Below, in pieces: positions 1 to 6,752 of a stretch of DNA of 12,776 nucleotides. The position numbers and the translations under genes are program-made. The notes below the pieces were generated by a model. That model made no database searches. It saw only the letters and a program-made list of their open reading frames with translations, and was not told where the DNA came from. Numbering within the stretch: position 1 is the first letter of the stretch; every line of letters begins with the position of its first letter. Origin of the DNA: an uncultured Bacteroidota bacterium (GTDB taxonomy: Bacteria; Bacteroidota; Bacteroidia; Chitinophagales; Chitinophagaceae); contig CAIWHF010000169.1 in the NCBI GenBank assembly GCA_903912405.1, positions 1 through 12,776 of the forward strand. Reading direction: 5' to 3'.

Positions 1-513
1 AATAAGACCATCTTCTTGCATTTCAATAACACCAAAACGACTAGTTGCTTGTATAGCGGTCATAGTGCAGATTTTTTGATGGTTTTTATGATGTGCCAAT
101 AGCGCATTCATGTCAATATCGCAAACGCCATCACCATAAGTGAGCATAAAGGTTTCATTGCCCACGTAGGGTAATACTCGCTTTAAACGGCCTGCTGTCA
201 TGGTATCTAATCCGGTATCAATTAGTGAGATTTTAAAAGGTTCTGCATTGTTTTGATGCACTTGCAAGGAGTTGTCCCCTAAGTTTACGGTTACGTCTGC
301 ATTGTGCATGAAGTAGTTAATGAAGTACTCTTTTATAACCCATCCTTTATAGCCTAAACAAATTATAAATTCGGTATGGCCAAATGTGGCATATAATTTC
401 ATAATATGCCATAAAATTGGCTTGCCCCCAATTTCGATCATAGGTTTTGGACGCAAGGATGATTCTTCCGATATTCTTGTACCTCTTCCGCCAGCAAATA
501 AAACAACTTTCAT
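1..513 (-). CDS. rfbF: Glucose-1-phosphate cytidylyltransferase, 3' part missing
   Basis: Translating the minus strand from ATG 513-511 gives 171 codons open to the left edge, so the C-terminus is missing (the family is about 257 residues). The product begins MKVVLFAGGRGTRISEES, the nucleotidyltransferase GGxGTR loop, followed by RPKPMIEIGGKPILWHIM, AEPFKISLIDTG and TYGDGVCDID, all characteristic of RfbF. Family knowledge: RfbF makes CDP-glucose from CTP and glucose-1-phosphate, the first step to CDP-linked deoxysugars for O-antigen or other surface glycans; it is cytoplasmic. The TYGDG Asp is the expected metal ligand. Its start codon shares one base with the stop of the upstream lipoprotein gene (TAATG), which suggests coupled translation in the dut operon. 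A CDP-glucose 4,6-dehydratase gene would be the usual next gene beyond the edge (inference). The family call is secure; the final sugar is unknown. Confidence 0.93.
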   Translation of the reverse strand, partial: MKVVLFAGGRGTRISEESSLRPKPMIEIGGKPILWHIMKLYATFGHTEFIICLGYKGWVIKEYFINYFMHNADVTVNLGDNSLQVHQNNAEPFKISLIDTGLDTMTAGRLKRVLPYVGNETFMLTYGDGVCDIDMNALLAHHKNHQKICTMTAIQATSRFGVIEMQEDGLI

Positions 514-1343
514 TATGGATTAATTTTTAAAATGAAATTTTTTGGAATTTTAAAGGGCATTTCTACTTTTTCATTGAAGGAAAATTTTTGAATTTGCATA
601 TCAATAAAATAATTGTCGCCTTTATTATTAATTGTAAAGGTCTTGACATTTGCAAATCTATTATAATTTTCCTTATTGTAATTAAAAAACTGAACGATAC
701 ACGACGGTCCATTTTCTAATGTTGATTGTAGGCCAATGGTTTTTATCAAACTATCTTGCTTATTGTATGTAGTAGATTGTGAAAAAGAATTTAAAATACT
801 TTGTAACGTTAATGTATTTTCCGCTTCAGTGGCATTATAGGAATTGGTGCTATTTTCTAGCGGATTACCAACAAGTAAGTTCTGTAGGTCTTTGAAATCC
901 AATGTTACAGGTAGGTAATTACTTAGCTCGGCATAGGGTAAGATATACGCTTCATTTTTAGTGTATAGCAACATTTTTAAAGTGTCTGGAGTAATTACTA
1001 CACGTGCTACATTAAAAATATCTAAAGCACTAATATGAACCCATATTTGCTGGTCTTTAACAATGCGAATGCTTGCGCTAAATGTTTGTTTTTCATTTTT
1101 ACCATCATACCGCATTTTCGTTTTACAACTAAATGTTTCAAAATCATTGCGAGGTTCCCAAATCGGCTTGTATTGTTCTATTAGCGCTTGATTAGCCATG
1201 CTGTCTAATAGAAATTTCTGGTGCACTAGCGCGCTGGAATCAACAGCTGTTTTTTTTCTAATTGCATGTTTGCTTATTTTACAACTACTTATAATTAAAG
1301 TGATTGTAATGATTAATAAAATATAATAAGTTGCTTTATTCAT
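513..1343 (-). CDS. DUF4292-family outer-membrane lipoprotein, LolB-like
   Basis: A 276-residue protein with a lipoprotein signal peptide: basic start MNK, hydrophobic run to about residue 18, then lipobox I-S-S-C with lipidated Cys21. The residues after Cys21 are basic (KISKHAIRKK), not the acidic stretch of Bacteroidota surface-export signals, so the protein probably faces the periplasm (inference). The mature part matches the DUF4292 family as I know it: a beta-rich body with FETFSCKTKMRY, a QIWVHISALDIFNVARVVITPD segment and LQNLLVGNPL. That order (soluble beta strands, W-x-H/L-S-x-L, arginine-valine-x-I-T-P-D, then LLxGxPL) resembles LolB, the outer-membrane acceptor of lipoproteins. Its start overlaps the TPR gene by 8 bases and its stop overlaps rfbF by 1 base. 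DUF4292 assignment is fairly secure; the LolB-like role is a hypothesis. Confidence 0.82.
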   Translation of the reverse strand: MNKATYYILLIITITLIISSCKISKHAIRKKTAVDSSALVHQKFLLDSMANQALIEQYKPIWEPRNDFETFSCKTKMRYDGKNEKQTFSASIRIVKDQQIWVHISALDIFNVARVVITPDTLKMLLYTKNEAYILPYAELSNYLPVTLDFKDLQNLLVGNPLENSTNSYNATEAENTLTLQSILNSFSQSTTYNKQDSLIKTIGLQSTLENGPSCIVQFFNYNKENYNRFANVKTFTINNKGDNYFIDMQIQKFSFNEKVEMPFKIPKNFILKINP

Positions 1344-3033
1344 TAATGCGTTTGTTTTTTAGTTTATTGTCGAGTACTTCACTTTGCATTCCTTTCTGTT
1401 TTGCCATTTTCCAATTTTCCTCTGCTTCCATTATGTTGCCCAATTGAAATTCGATGTCTCCTAAATGATCATAAAGTGTTGCGTCTGCATTGGGCGTATT
1501 TAATTCAATTGCTTTTTGCACATATTGTTTTGCTTTAGCATAATTTTTCAATTGATACATGATCCATCCGTAAGTATCCTGGTAGGAGCCAATGGAAGGG
1601 CTTAACTCAATGGCTTTTTTTGCCAATTTTTCTGCATAAGCAAGTCGTTCTTTACGTATAGACAAATAATAGCTGTAGTTGTTTAATGCATTAACATTTT
1701 TATCATTCCATTTTAAGGCCTCTTCAAAATGGGCATCTGATTTTTCAAATTCTTTTAGTTCGTGATAAGATTCGGCTAGAGAAGCATTTACTTCTGAAAG
1801 CATCGTTTTTTTGTTTTCGTCTATTAAGTCTAAACATCGGTTGTAGTTTCGGATAGCATTGGCATGTAAATTCAAAAAAGCATACCCTATTCCTGCAAAA
1901 TAATATAAATCTGCTTGATTGGGAAACAATCGAATGGCTCTTTCTGCATAGATTACTAAACTATCAGCCGTTTCCTTGTTTATTGTATTAATGACTAATT
2001 GTTCCCATGCTTTATAGTTGCTCGGATTTAATTGAATTGATTTTTTATAGGCAGTAGATGCCTCTATAGTATTGTTATATAGAGCATATAGATCGCCTAA
2101 TAACTGGTAAACGGTATAGTTATTCGCATTCGCATTGCAGAGCAGTTGGGCATAATGGATATTGCTAACGCTGTCTTTACTTATTTCTATATAAGGAACA
2201 AACACGGCGATTTTATCTTCAATCGCAATTGTTTTATGGGTGATAATTTTTTCTATTTGTGCTTTATAGGCTAGGGTATCATGATTGGCTAAAGAAGTGC
2301 TTATTTTATTTAACAGCACCATGCCATTCTCTGGAAATTTCTTAGTAATGAGTGCATCGAGTTTATTTTTTTCACTTACTTTTTTACTAGCTCCGTACAA
2401 CTCGCTCAATAGGAGGTAGTATCTTGGTTCATCTTTGTGTTGAGCTACTAATTGTTCGCTTAAAATAAGGGCACTGTCAAGCTGATTGTTTTTAATGAAA
2501 AGCTCTTGCATTTGAAGCAATAAATCTTCATTCTCGTTTGTATTTTGATTAATTAAAATGCGCAATTGTTCAATGGCTAAATCATATTTTTTTTCAATTT
2601 GATAAAGCCTACATGCTTGCATTAAGTATTGGTCATTATATTTTTCTTTTTTTGCCAATTGGGCATATAGCCTAGCCGCTTCAATATAATTGCCTTGCTC
2701 TATCAAAATATCACCTAGTAAATTTTGATACCATTGATTGGAAGTGTCTAAAGCAATGGCTTTTCGTATTTGTAGATTTGCTTTTACTAAGTTCTTATTT
2801 TGAATGGCAATTTTAGCTAATTCAAAATATGCTACACTTTTTTTTGGATGCGTAGTTGCAAATTGCTGCATTTGCTCTTCCGCTTCGCTCAGGCGATTCA
2901 AATATTTTAATCGCAAACCCTCATAAAAAGCTGCTTTCCCTGTATTATTATTTTCTTGTGCCTTTCCTATCGTTACGAAAAGAAGGAAGAAAATAATATA
3001 ACAGAAAAGAAAACTCTTTAGAGGGGTATGCAT
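1336..3033 (-). CDS. Secreted tetratricopeptide-repeat protein
   Basis: A 565-residue protein that is almost entirely helical repeats. The N-terminus (MHTPLKSFLFCYIIFFLLFVTIGKA-Q) is a signal peptide with a probable signal-peptidase I site after Ala25; there is no lipobox, so a periplasmic location is likely. TPR units are visible at about 33-66, 67-100, 101-134, 307-340, 375-408, 415-448, 449-482, 483-516 and 518-551, with more degenerate helices between 135 and 300. The C-terminal part (NALNNYSYYLS, SYQDTYGWIMYQLKNYAKA, LYDHLGDIEFQLG) is the well-conserved TPR core seen in many envelope TPR proteins. Such proteins act as scaffolds; no catalytic residues are seen. Its ATG directly follows the stop of the nucleotidyltransferase gene (TAAATG) and its end overlaps the lipoprotein start, so the two envelope proteins are probably made together and may interact (inference). 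Confidence 0.9.
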   Translation of the reverse strand: MHTPLKSFLFCYIIFFLLFVTIGKAQENNNTGKAAFYEGLRLKYLNRLSEAEEQMQQFATTHPKKSVAYFELAKIAIQNKNLVKANLQIRKAIALDTSNQWYQNLLGDILIEQGNYIEAARLYAQLAKKEKYNDQYLMQACRLYQIEKKYDLAIEQLRILINQNTNENEDLLLQMQELFIKNNQLDSALILSEQLVAQHKDEPRYYLLLSELYGASKKVSEKNKLDALITKKFPENGMVLLNKISTSLANHDTLAYKAQIEKIITHKTIAIEDKIAVFVPYIEISKDSVSNIHYAQLLCNANANNYTVYQLLGDLYALYNNTIEASTAYKKSIQLNPSNYKAWEQLVINTINKETADSLVIYAERAIRLFPNQADLYYFAGIGYAFLNLHANAIRNYNRCLDLIDENKKTMLSEVNASLAESYHELKEFEKSDAHFEEALKWNDKNVNALNNYSYYLSIRKERLAYAEKLAKKAIELSPSIGSYQDTYGWIMYQLKNYAKAKQYVQKAIELNTPNADATLYDHLGDIEFQLGNIMEAEENWKMAKQKGMQSEVLDNKLKNKRINE

Positions 3034-4044
3034 TTAGGATTCTTGAGTTGAGTAGTCACCAATACTAAAAGATTCTGTTTTGCCCTTTAGTTTACATTCT
3101 TTACCAATAAGCGAATTGCTTAAGTTGGCACTTTTAATGTTTGCTTTTTCTTGAATAATACTATTGCTGATAATAGATTGATTTATGCTTGCACCCTTTT
3201 CTAATGAAACGTGAGGACCAATAACTGAGTTTTCAATACATACGTTTGCTCCAATATAACAAGGGTGGATAATAGTAGTATTTTTAATTGTTGCAGATGG
3301 GTCTATGCTCGATTCGTTTTCATATTTAATAGATAAGATGCGTTGATTAGTGTAAACGGTAGCATCTTTATTTCCACAATCTAACCATTCACTTACTTGG
3401 TCGGTATAGAAATTTAATCCATTTTGCAACATGTGCTCCATGGCATCGGTGATTTGATATTCTCCTTTTTGTTGAATATCGTTATCGATTAAGCGTTGTA
3501 ATTCTTTTTTAAGATTGGCGCCATCTTTGAAATAATACACACCAATAATAGCTAAGTCGGAAACAAATTCTTGTGGCTTTTCAACAAATGCTTCAATTTT
3601 GTTCCCCTCACTTAATTTTACTACACCAAAATTGCTTGGGTCTTCAATTTTCTGCGTCCAAATTATGGCATCTTTTTGTGTGTCGATAGAAAAGGTGGCA
3701 TTAAATAAGGTATCTGCAAATGCTATAAACGTATTACCGTCTAATATTTGTTCTGCACATAAAATAGCATGGGCAGTTCCTTTAGGTTCTTCTTGCACAC
3801 AGATATGGCCTTTGGCACCTAAAGTATTGGCTACGGCTAATAAATGCGCTGCTACTTCTTTGCCAAAGTTGGGGCCGATAACAAAAGCAATATGTTCAAT
3901 TTTTTCTGAGCAAGTAGCAATGATATCTTCTACAATGCGCTGCACTATTGGCTTTCCTGCAATAGGAATTAATGGTTTAGGGGTTGTAAGCGTGTGGGGT
4001 CTCATGCGTTTCCCCATGCCTGCCATTGGAATAATAATATTCAT
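3034..4044 (-). CDS. Sugar-phosphate nucleotidyltransferase with left-handed beta-helix tail
   Basis: A 336-residue cytoplasmic enzyme of the RmlA/GlmU/GMP-pyrophosphorylase superfamily. Residues 1-240 form the nucleotidyltransferase domain: MAGMGKRMRP (7-16) with TTPKPLIPIAGKPI (20-33), GTAHAI (89-94), the metal-binding Asp111 in FADTLF, VEKPQ (154-158), EYQITDAM (195-202) and EWLDCGNKD (219-227). Residues about 245-330 are hexapeptide-like left-handed beta-helix turns (IDPSATIKN, IHPCYIGANV, SVIGPHVSLEKGA, SIISNSIIQEKANI). The tail is too short to show an acetyltransferase active site. The enzyme should join a sugar-1-phosphate to an NTP; the sugar and base cannot be read from the sequence, and a glucose-1-phosphate thymidylyl- or uridylyltransferase is the best guess. 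It lies 9 bases after dut and abuts the TPR gene. The antisense frame within it is a shadow of this gene. Confidence 0.88.
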   Translation of the reverse strand: MNIIIPMAGMGKRMRPHTLTTPKPLIPIAGKPIVQRIVEDIIATCSEKIEHIAFVIGPNFGKEVAAHLLAVANTLGAKGHICVQEEPKGTAHAILCAEQILDGNTFIAFADTLFNATFSIDTQKDAIIWTQKIEDPSNFGVVKLSEGNKIEAFVEKPQEFVSDLAIIGVYYFKDGANLKKELQRLIDNDIQQKGEYQITDAMEHMLQNGLNFYTDQVSEWLDCGNKDATVYTNQRILSIKYENESSIDPSATIKNTTIIHPCYIGANVCIENSVIGPHVSLEKGASINQSIISNSIIQEKANIKSANLSNSLIGKECKLKGKTESFSIGDYSTQES

Positions 4045-4053
4045 AAGTTCGTT

Positions 4054-4494
4054 TTAATTGTTACCGGTATGTCCAAATCCACCTGATCCTCTTGAGGTAT
4101 CGTCGAGTGTTTCGCTAAGCTCCCATGCTATCGATTCATATTTGGCTATAATCATTTGTGCAATACGATCGCCATTTTCAATGATCTGCTCTTCGTTAGA
4201 AAGATTGATCATGGGTATCATCAATTCGCCTCTATAATCTGCATCTATGGTGCCAGGTGTATTTATTACGGTTAATCCTTTTTTTATGGCCAAACCACTT
4301 CTTGGTCTTATTTGCGCTTCATGCATATCGGGCAACGCTATAAAAAGCCCAGTAGGTATTAATTTGCGTTCCAAAGGCTTTAATGCTATGGGTTCTGCAA
4401 GATAGGCGCGCAAGTCCATGCCTGCCGAACCAGCTGTCTGGTAAGAAGGTAATGGATGGTTTGATTTGTTAATAATCTTTATGTGTGTTTTCAT
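4054..4494 (-). CDS. dut: dUTP diphosphatase (trimeric dUTPase)
   Basis: A full-length 146-residue trimeric dUTPase with all five family motifs: AGSAGMDLRA (21-30), PRSGLAIKKG (64-73), GTIDADYRGELMI (81-93, catalytic Asp84 and uracil-pocket Tyr87), GDRIAQMII (108-116) and the flexible C-terminal arm RGSGGFGHTG (135-144) whose Phe140 stacks on the base. It hydrolyses dUTP to dUMP and pyrophosphate, keeping uracil out of DNA and supplying dUMP for dTMP synthesis. It is the first gene of the minus-strand operon, with a TAnnTTTG element 14 bases upstream of its ATG. There is no Shine-Dalgarno sequence. Nothing in the sequence links dUTPase activity to the envelope genes downstream; dTTP supply for a nucleotide sugar is possible but speculative. 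The assignment is certain. Confidence 0.98.
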   Translation of the reverse strand: MKTHIKIINKSNHPLPSYQTAGSAGMDLRAYLAEPIALKPLERKLIPTGLFIALPDMHEAQIRPRSGLAIKKGLTVINTPGTIDADYRGELMIPMINLSNEEQIIENGDRIAQMIIAKYESIAWELSETLDDTSRGSGGFGHTGNN

Positions 4495-4508
4495 ACTATA
4501 AAGCTTTA

Positions 4509-4516
4509 CAAATGTA
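4509..4516 (-). promoter_or_regulatory. Candidate Bacteroidota -7 box for the dut operon
   Basis: The minus strand reads TACATTTG, an exact fit to the Bacteroidota -7 consensus TAnnTTTG. It ends 14 bases before the dut ATG, giving a leader of roughly 8 bases. No clear TTG -33 element lies 19-21 bases upstream, so the call is tentative. Confidence 0.45.
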
Positions 4517-4622
4517 CTCTTTCATTTTAAAAAATAGAACTTTAAAGTGGCTTAAATAAACCCTATAAGTTAATTTTAATGTTGAATTAACAAGTCCTTA
4601 TCTTTAAACAGTTATTTTAAGT

Positions 4623-4630
4623 TAAATTTG
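4623..4630 (+). promoter_or_regulatory. Candidate Bacteroidota -7 box for the GH3 operon
   Basis: The plus strand reads TAAATTTG, an exact TAnnTTTG match, ending 30 bases before the GH3 ATG at 4661 and predicting a leader of about 25 bases. The -33 region has only a weak TTT-rich match (about 4603-4605). Confidence 0.45.
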
Positions 4631-4660
4631 TGTAATTAAATTAATAAATTTTATTCAAAT

Positions 4661-6196
4661 ATGGCAATATTAGGTAATCTAATTGCTCGGTCGTTATACA
4701 TTAGAAAGCGCATGTCTCCAAAGGTGGCAACACCTATTAAGTATCAAACGAATACCCTCAAGAAATTGATGATTAAAAGTCAAGACACATTATTTGGTAA
4801 GCATTATAAATTCTCAGAATTGTTAAGCTCAGAAGCTTTTATCGATAATTTTCGAAAAACAGTACCGGTGCATACCTATAATGAGATGTATGATCAATGG
4901 TGGCATAAATGTCAGGAAGGTATTTCGGATGTTAGTTGGCCAGGAAAAGTTAAATATTTTGCATTAAGCTCTGGCACCTCAGAGTCGGCAAGCAAACACA
5001 TCCCAGTTACCCAAGATATGATCAAATCCATCAAGCGTGTTGGGTTTAAGCAATTATGTAGTCTTACTAATTTTGATATTCCTTCTGCTACTTTTCAAAA
5101 GGGCGTTTTGATGTTGGGAGGCACCACTAGTTTGTTCGAAAAAGGCGAATATTACGAGGGAGATATGAGTGGCATTAGTGCAAAGAATATGCCCCGATGG
5201 ATGTCGGCCTTATTATATAAGCCTGGAAAAAAAATAGCTAAAAAACCTAAATGGGAAGATCGTATAAAACTCATAGTAAGGAATGCAAAAAAATGGGATG
5301 TGGGAACGGTTTGTGGAGTGCCTGCTTGGGTGCAAATTGTATTTGAAGAAATTATTAAATATCACAAACTCAATACTATTCACGATATTTGGCCTAATCT
5401 AAATATTTATATTCATGGAGGCGTTTCCTTTGAGCCTTATAAAGATAGTTTCTCTAAATTACTAGGCAAGCCTATTTCCTTTGTAGAAACCTATATGGCC
5501 TCTGAAGGTTCCTTTGGATTTAAAGCACACCCCGATGACTCCGGCATTAAGCTAGTTTTGAATGCGGGTATTTTTTATGAATTTGTCCCCTTCAATGAAA
5601 CAAATTTTGATGAAGAAGGCAATCCATTTTCTAAAGTAAGTTCAGTACTTATTAATGAATTAGATGAGCATACAGAATACGCAGTAATGCTTTCTACGTG
5701 CTCTGGCGCTTGGCGTTATATTATCGGCGATGTTATTCGATTTACCAATGCTGCTGAGCATGAAATGATGATCGTAGGCCGCACAAAACAGTTTTTGAGC
5801 TTATGTGGCGAGCATTTGTCGGTAGATAATATGAATAAAGCCATTGAGCAAGTTTCAAAAGAATTTAATATTGCTATTAATGAGTTTGCCGTTATTGGTT
5901 TCCCAGAAGCTAATTATTTTGCGCATAGATGGTATATCGGTTGTGATGATACATCGATCAACGAAAATGAAATTTTAGCCAGTATCGATAAAGTCTTATG
6001 CACTTTAAATGATGATTATGAAGTGGAAAGAAGTTCGGCTTTAAAATCAATTTATATTACCTTAGTACCCAATAAAGTATTTTATGACTACATGAAGTCT
6101 TTGGGCAAAGATGGAGCCATGAATAAATTTCCAAGAGTGCTCAAAGGAAATGCAAAAGATAAGTGGGAACAGTACATTCAAAATTTAGCTCATTAA
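4661..6196 (+). CDS. GH3-family acyl-adenylating protein
   Basis: A 511-residue soluble protein of the GH3 (auxin-responsive GH3) family, a branch of the acyl-adenylate-forming ANL superfamily. The three nucleotide motifs are intact: SSGTSESASKHIP (103-115), YMASEGSFG (278-286) and YIIGDVIRF (353-361, with Asp357), followed by the hinge region GRTKQFLSLCGEHLS (373-387) and a C-terminal lid domain. Plant members adenylate jasmonate, auxin or benzoates and transfer the acyl group to an amino acid; bacterial members are mostly uncharacterised, and their acyl acid and acceptor are unknown. Length and domain order match full-length GH3 proteins, so it should be active. It is the first gene of a plus-strand set, with one base between its stop and the next ATG. 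No signal peptide is seen. The family is secure; the substrate is not. Confidence 0.93.
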   Translation: MAILGNLIARSLYIRKRMSPKVATPIKYQTNTLKKLMIKSQDTLFGKHYKFSELLSSEAFIDNFRKTVPVHTYNEMYDQWWHKCQEGISDVSWPGKVKYFALSSGTSESASKHIPVTQDMIKSIKRVGFKQLCSLTNFDIPSATFQKGVLMLGGTTSLFEKGEYYEGDMSGISAKNMPRWMSALLYKPGKKIAKKPKWEDRIKLIVRNAKKWDVGTVCGVPAWVQIVFEEIIKYHKLNTIHDIWPNLNIYIHGGVSFEPYKDSFSKLLGKPISFVETYMASEGSFGFKAHPDDSGIKLVLNAGIFYEFVPFNETNFDEEGNPFSKVSSVLINELDEHTEYAVMLSTCSGAWRYIIGDVIRFTNAAEHEMMIVGRTKQFLSLCGEHLSVDNMNKAIEQVSKEFNIAINEFAVIGFPEANYFAHRWYIGCDDTSINENEILASIDKVLCTLNDDYEVERSSALKSIYITLVPNKVFYDYMKSLGKDGAMNKFPRVLKGNAKDKWEQYIQNLAH

Positions 6197-6197
6197 T

Positions 6198-6734
6198 ATG
6201 AATATCGAAACACTTCCAATTCTTGATTTGAAACTATTGCATTTATTTCAAAGTGCAGATGAGCGAGGTGATTTCGTTAAAACGTTTCATGCAAAAGATT
6301 TCGAAAAATATCAATTAGATATGGAAATTAAAGAGTCTTTCTATTCCATCTCTAATAAAAATGTTATTCGTGGTATGCATTTTCAATTACCCCCAAGTCA
6401 GCATAGCAAACTTGTTTTCTGCTCGCAAGGTGCTATTGTAGATGTAGTGCTCGATTTGCGAAAAGCATCTCCTAGCTATTTGCAATTTATTAGTATAGAT
6501 TTGCAGGCATCAAAACCGCAAGCGCTATTTATACCAGCGGGTTGTGCACATGGATTTAAATCATTAGCAGATCATACAATAACTAATTATTTTGTGTCGA
6601 GCGAATACGATGCCAGCACCGATGTGGGCATCCATTACCAATCTTTTGGATTTGATTGGGGCATTGCAAACCCTATTTTATCCAAAAGAGACCAATCTTT
6701 TCCTTCCATAACCGAATTTCAATCTCCTTTTTAA
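6198..6734 (+). CDS. rfbC: RmlC-type nucleotide-sugar 3,5-epimerase
   Basis: A 178-residue cupin enzyme of the RfbC/RmlC (dTDP-4-dehydrorhamnose 3,5-epimerase) family. The catalytic set is present by my alignment: His61 in RGMHFQ, Lys71 in SKLVFCSQG, the VDVVLDLRKASP strand (82-92), IPAGCAHGF (112-120), Tyr131 and Tyr137 in the NYFVSSEYD segment, and Asp165 in LSKRDQSFP. RmlC epimerises C3 and C5 of a 4-keto-6-deoxy nucleotide sugar. Intact residues argue for true epimerase activity, but homologues also act on CDP- or GDP-sugars, so dTDP-rhamnose is not proven; rmlA, rmlB and rmlD are not grouped here. It starts one base after the GH3 stop and ends 18 bases before the aldehyde dehydrogenase. 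The symbol reflects the family, not a proven substrate. Confidence 0.88.
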   Translation: MNIETLPILDLKLLHLFQSADERGDFVKTFHAKDFEKYQLDMEIKESFYSISNKNVIRGMHFQLPPSQHSKLVFCSQGAIVDVVLDLRKASPSYLQFISIDLQASKPQALFIPAGCAHGFKSLADHTITNYFVSSEYDASTDVGIHYQSFGFDWGIANPILSKRDQSFPSITEFQSPF

Positions 6735-6752
6735 AATTATAACTAATACACT

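Larger units (their letters stand above)
4495..4660. promoter_or_regulatory. Divergent promoter region between dut and the GH3 gene
   Basis: A 166-base, very AT-rich spacer separates the two divergent operons. It contains no open reading frame of note. One TAnnTTTG element faces each way (listed separately). A further near-match TATCTTTA lies at 4599-4606 on the plus strand, so transcription toward GH3 could have two starts. I see no convincing inverted repeat for a dedicated regulator. Confidence 0.6.

Noticed and set aside
3599..4057. Plus-strand open frame of 152 codons
   Set aside because: It lies antisense to the N-terminal domain of the nucleotidyltransferase, whose motifs are unmistakable, and its own translation shows no family features.
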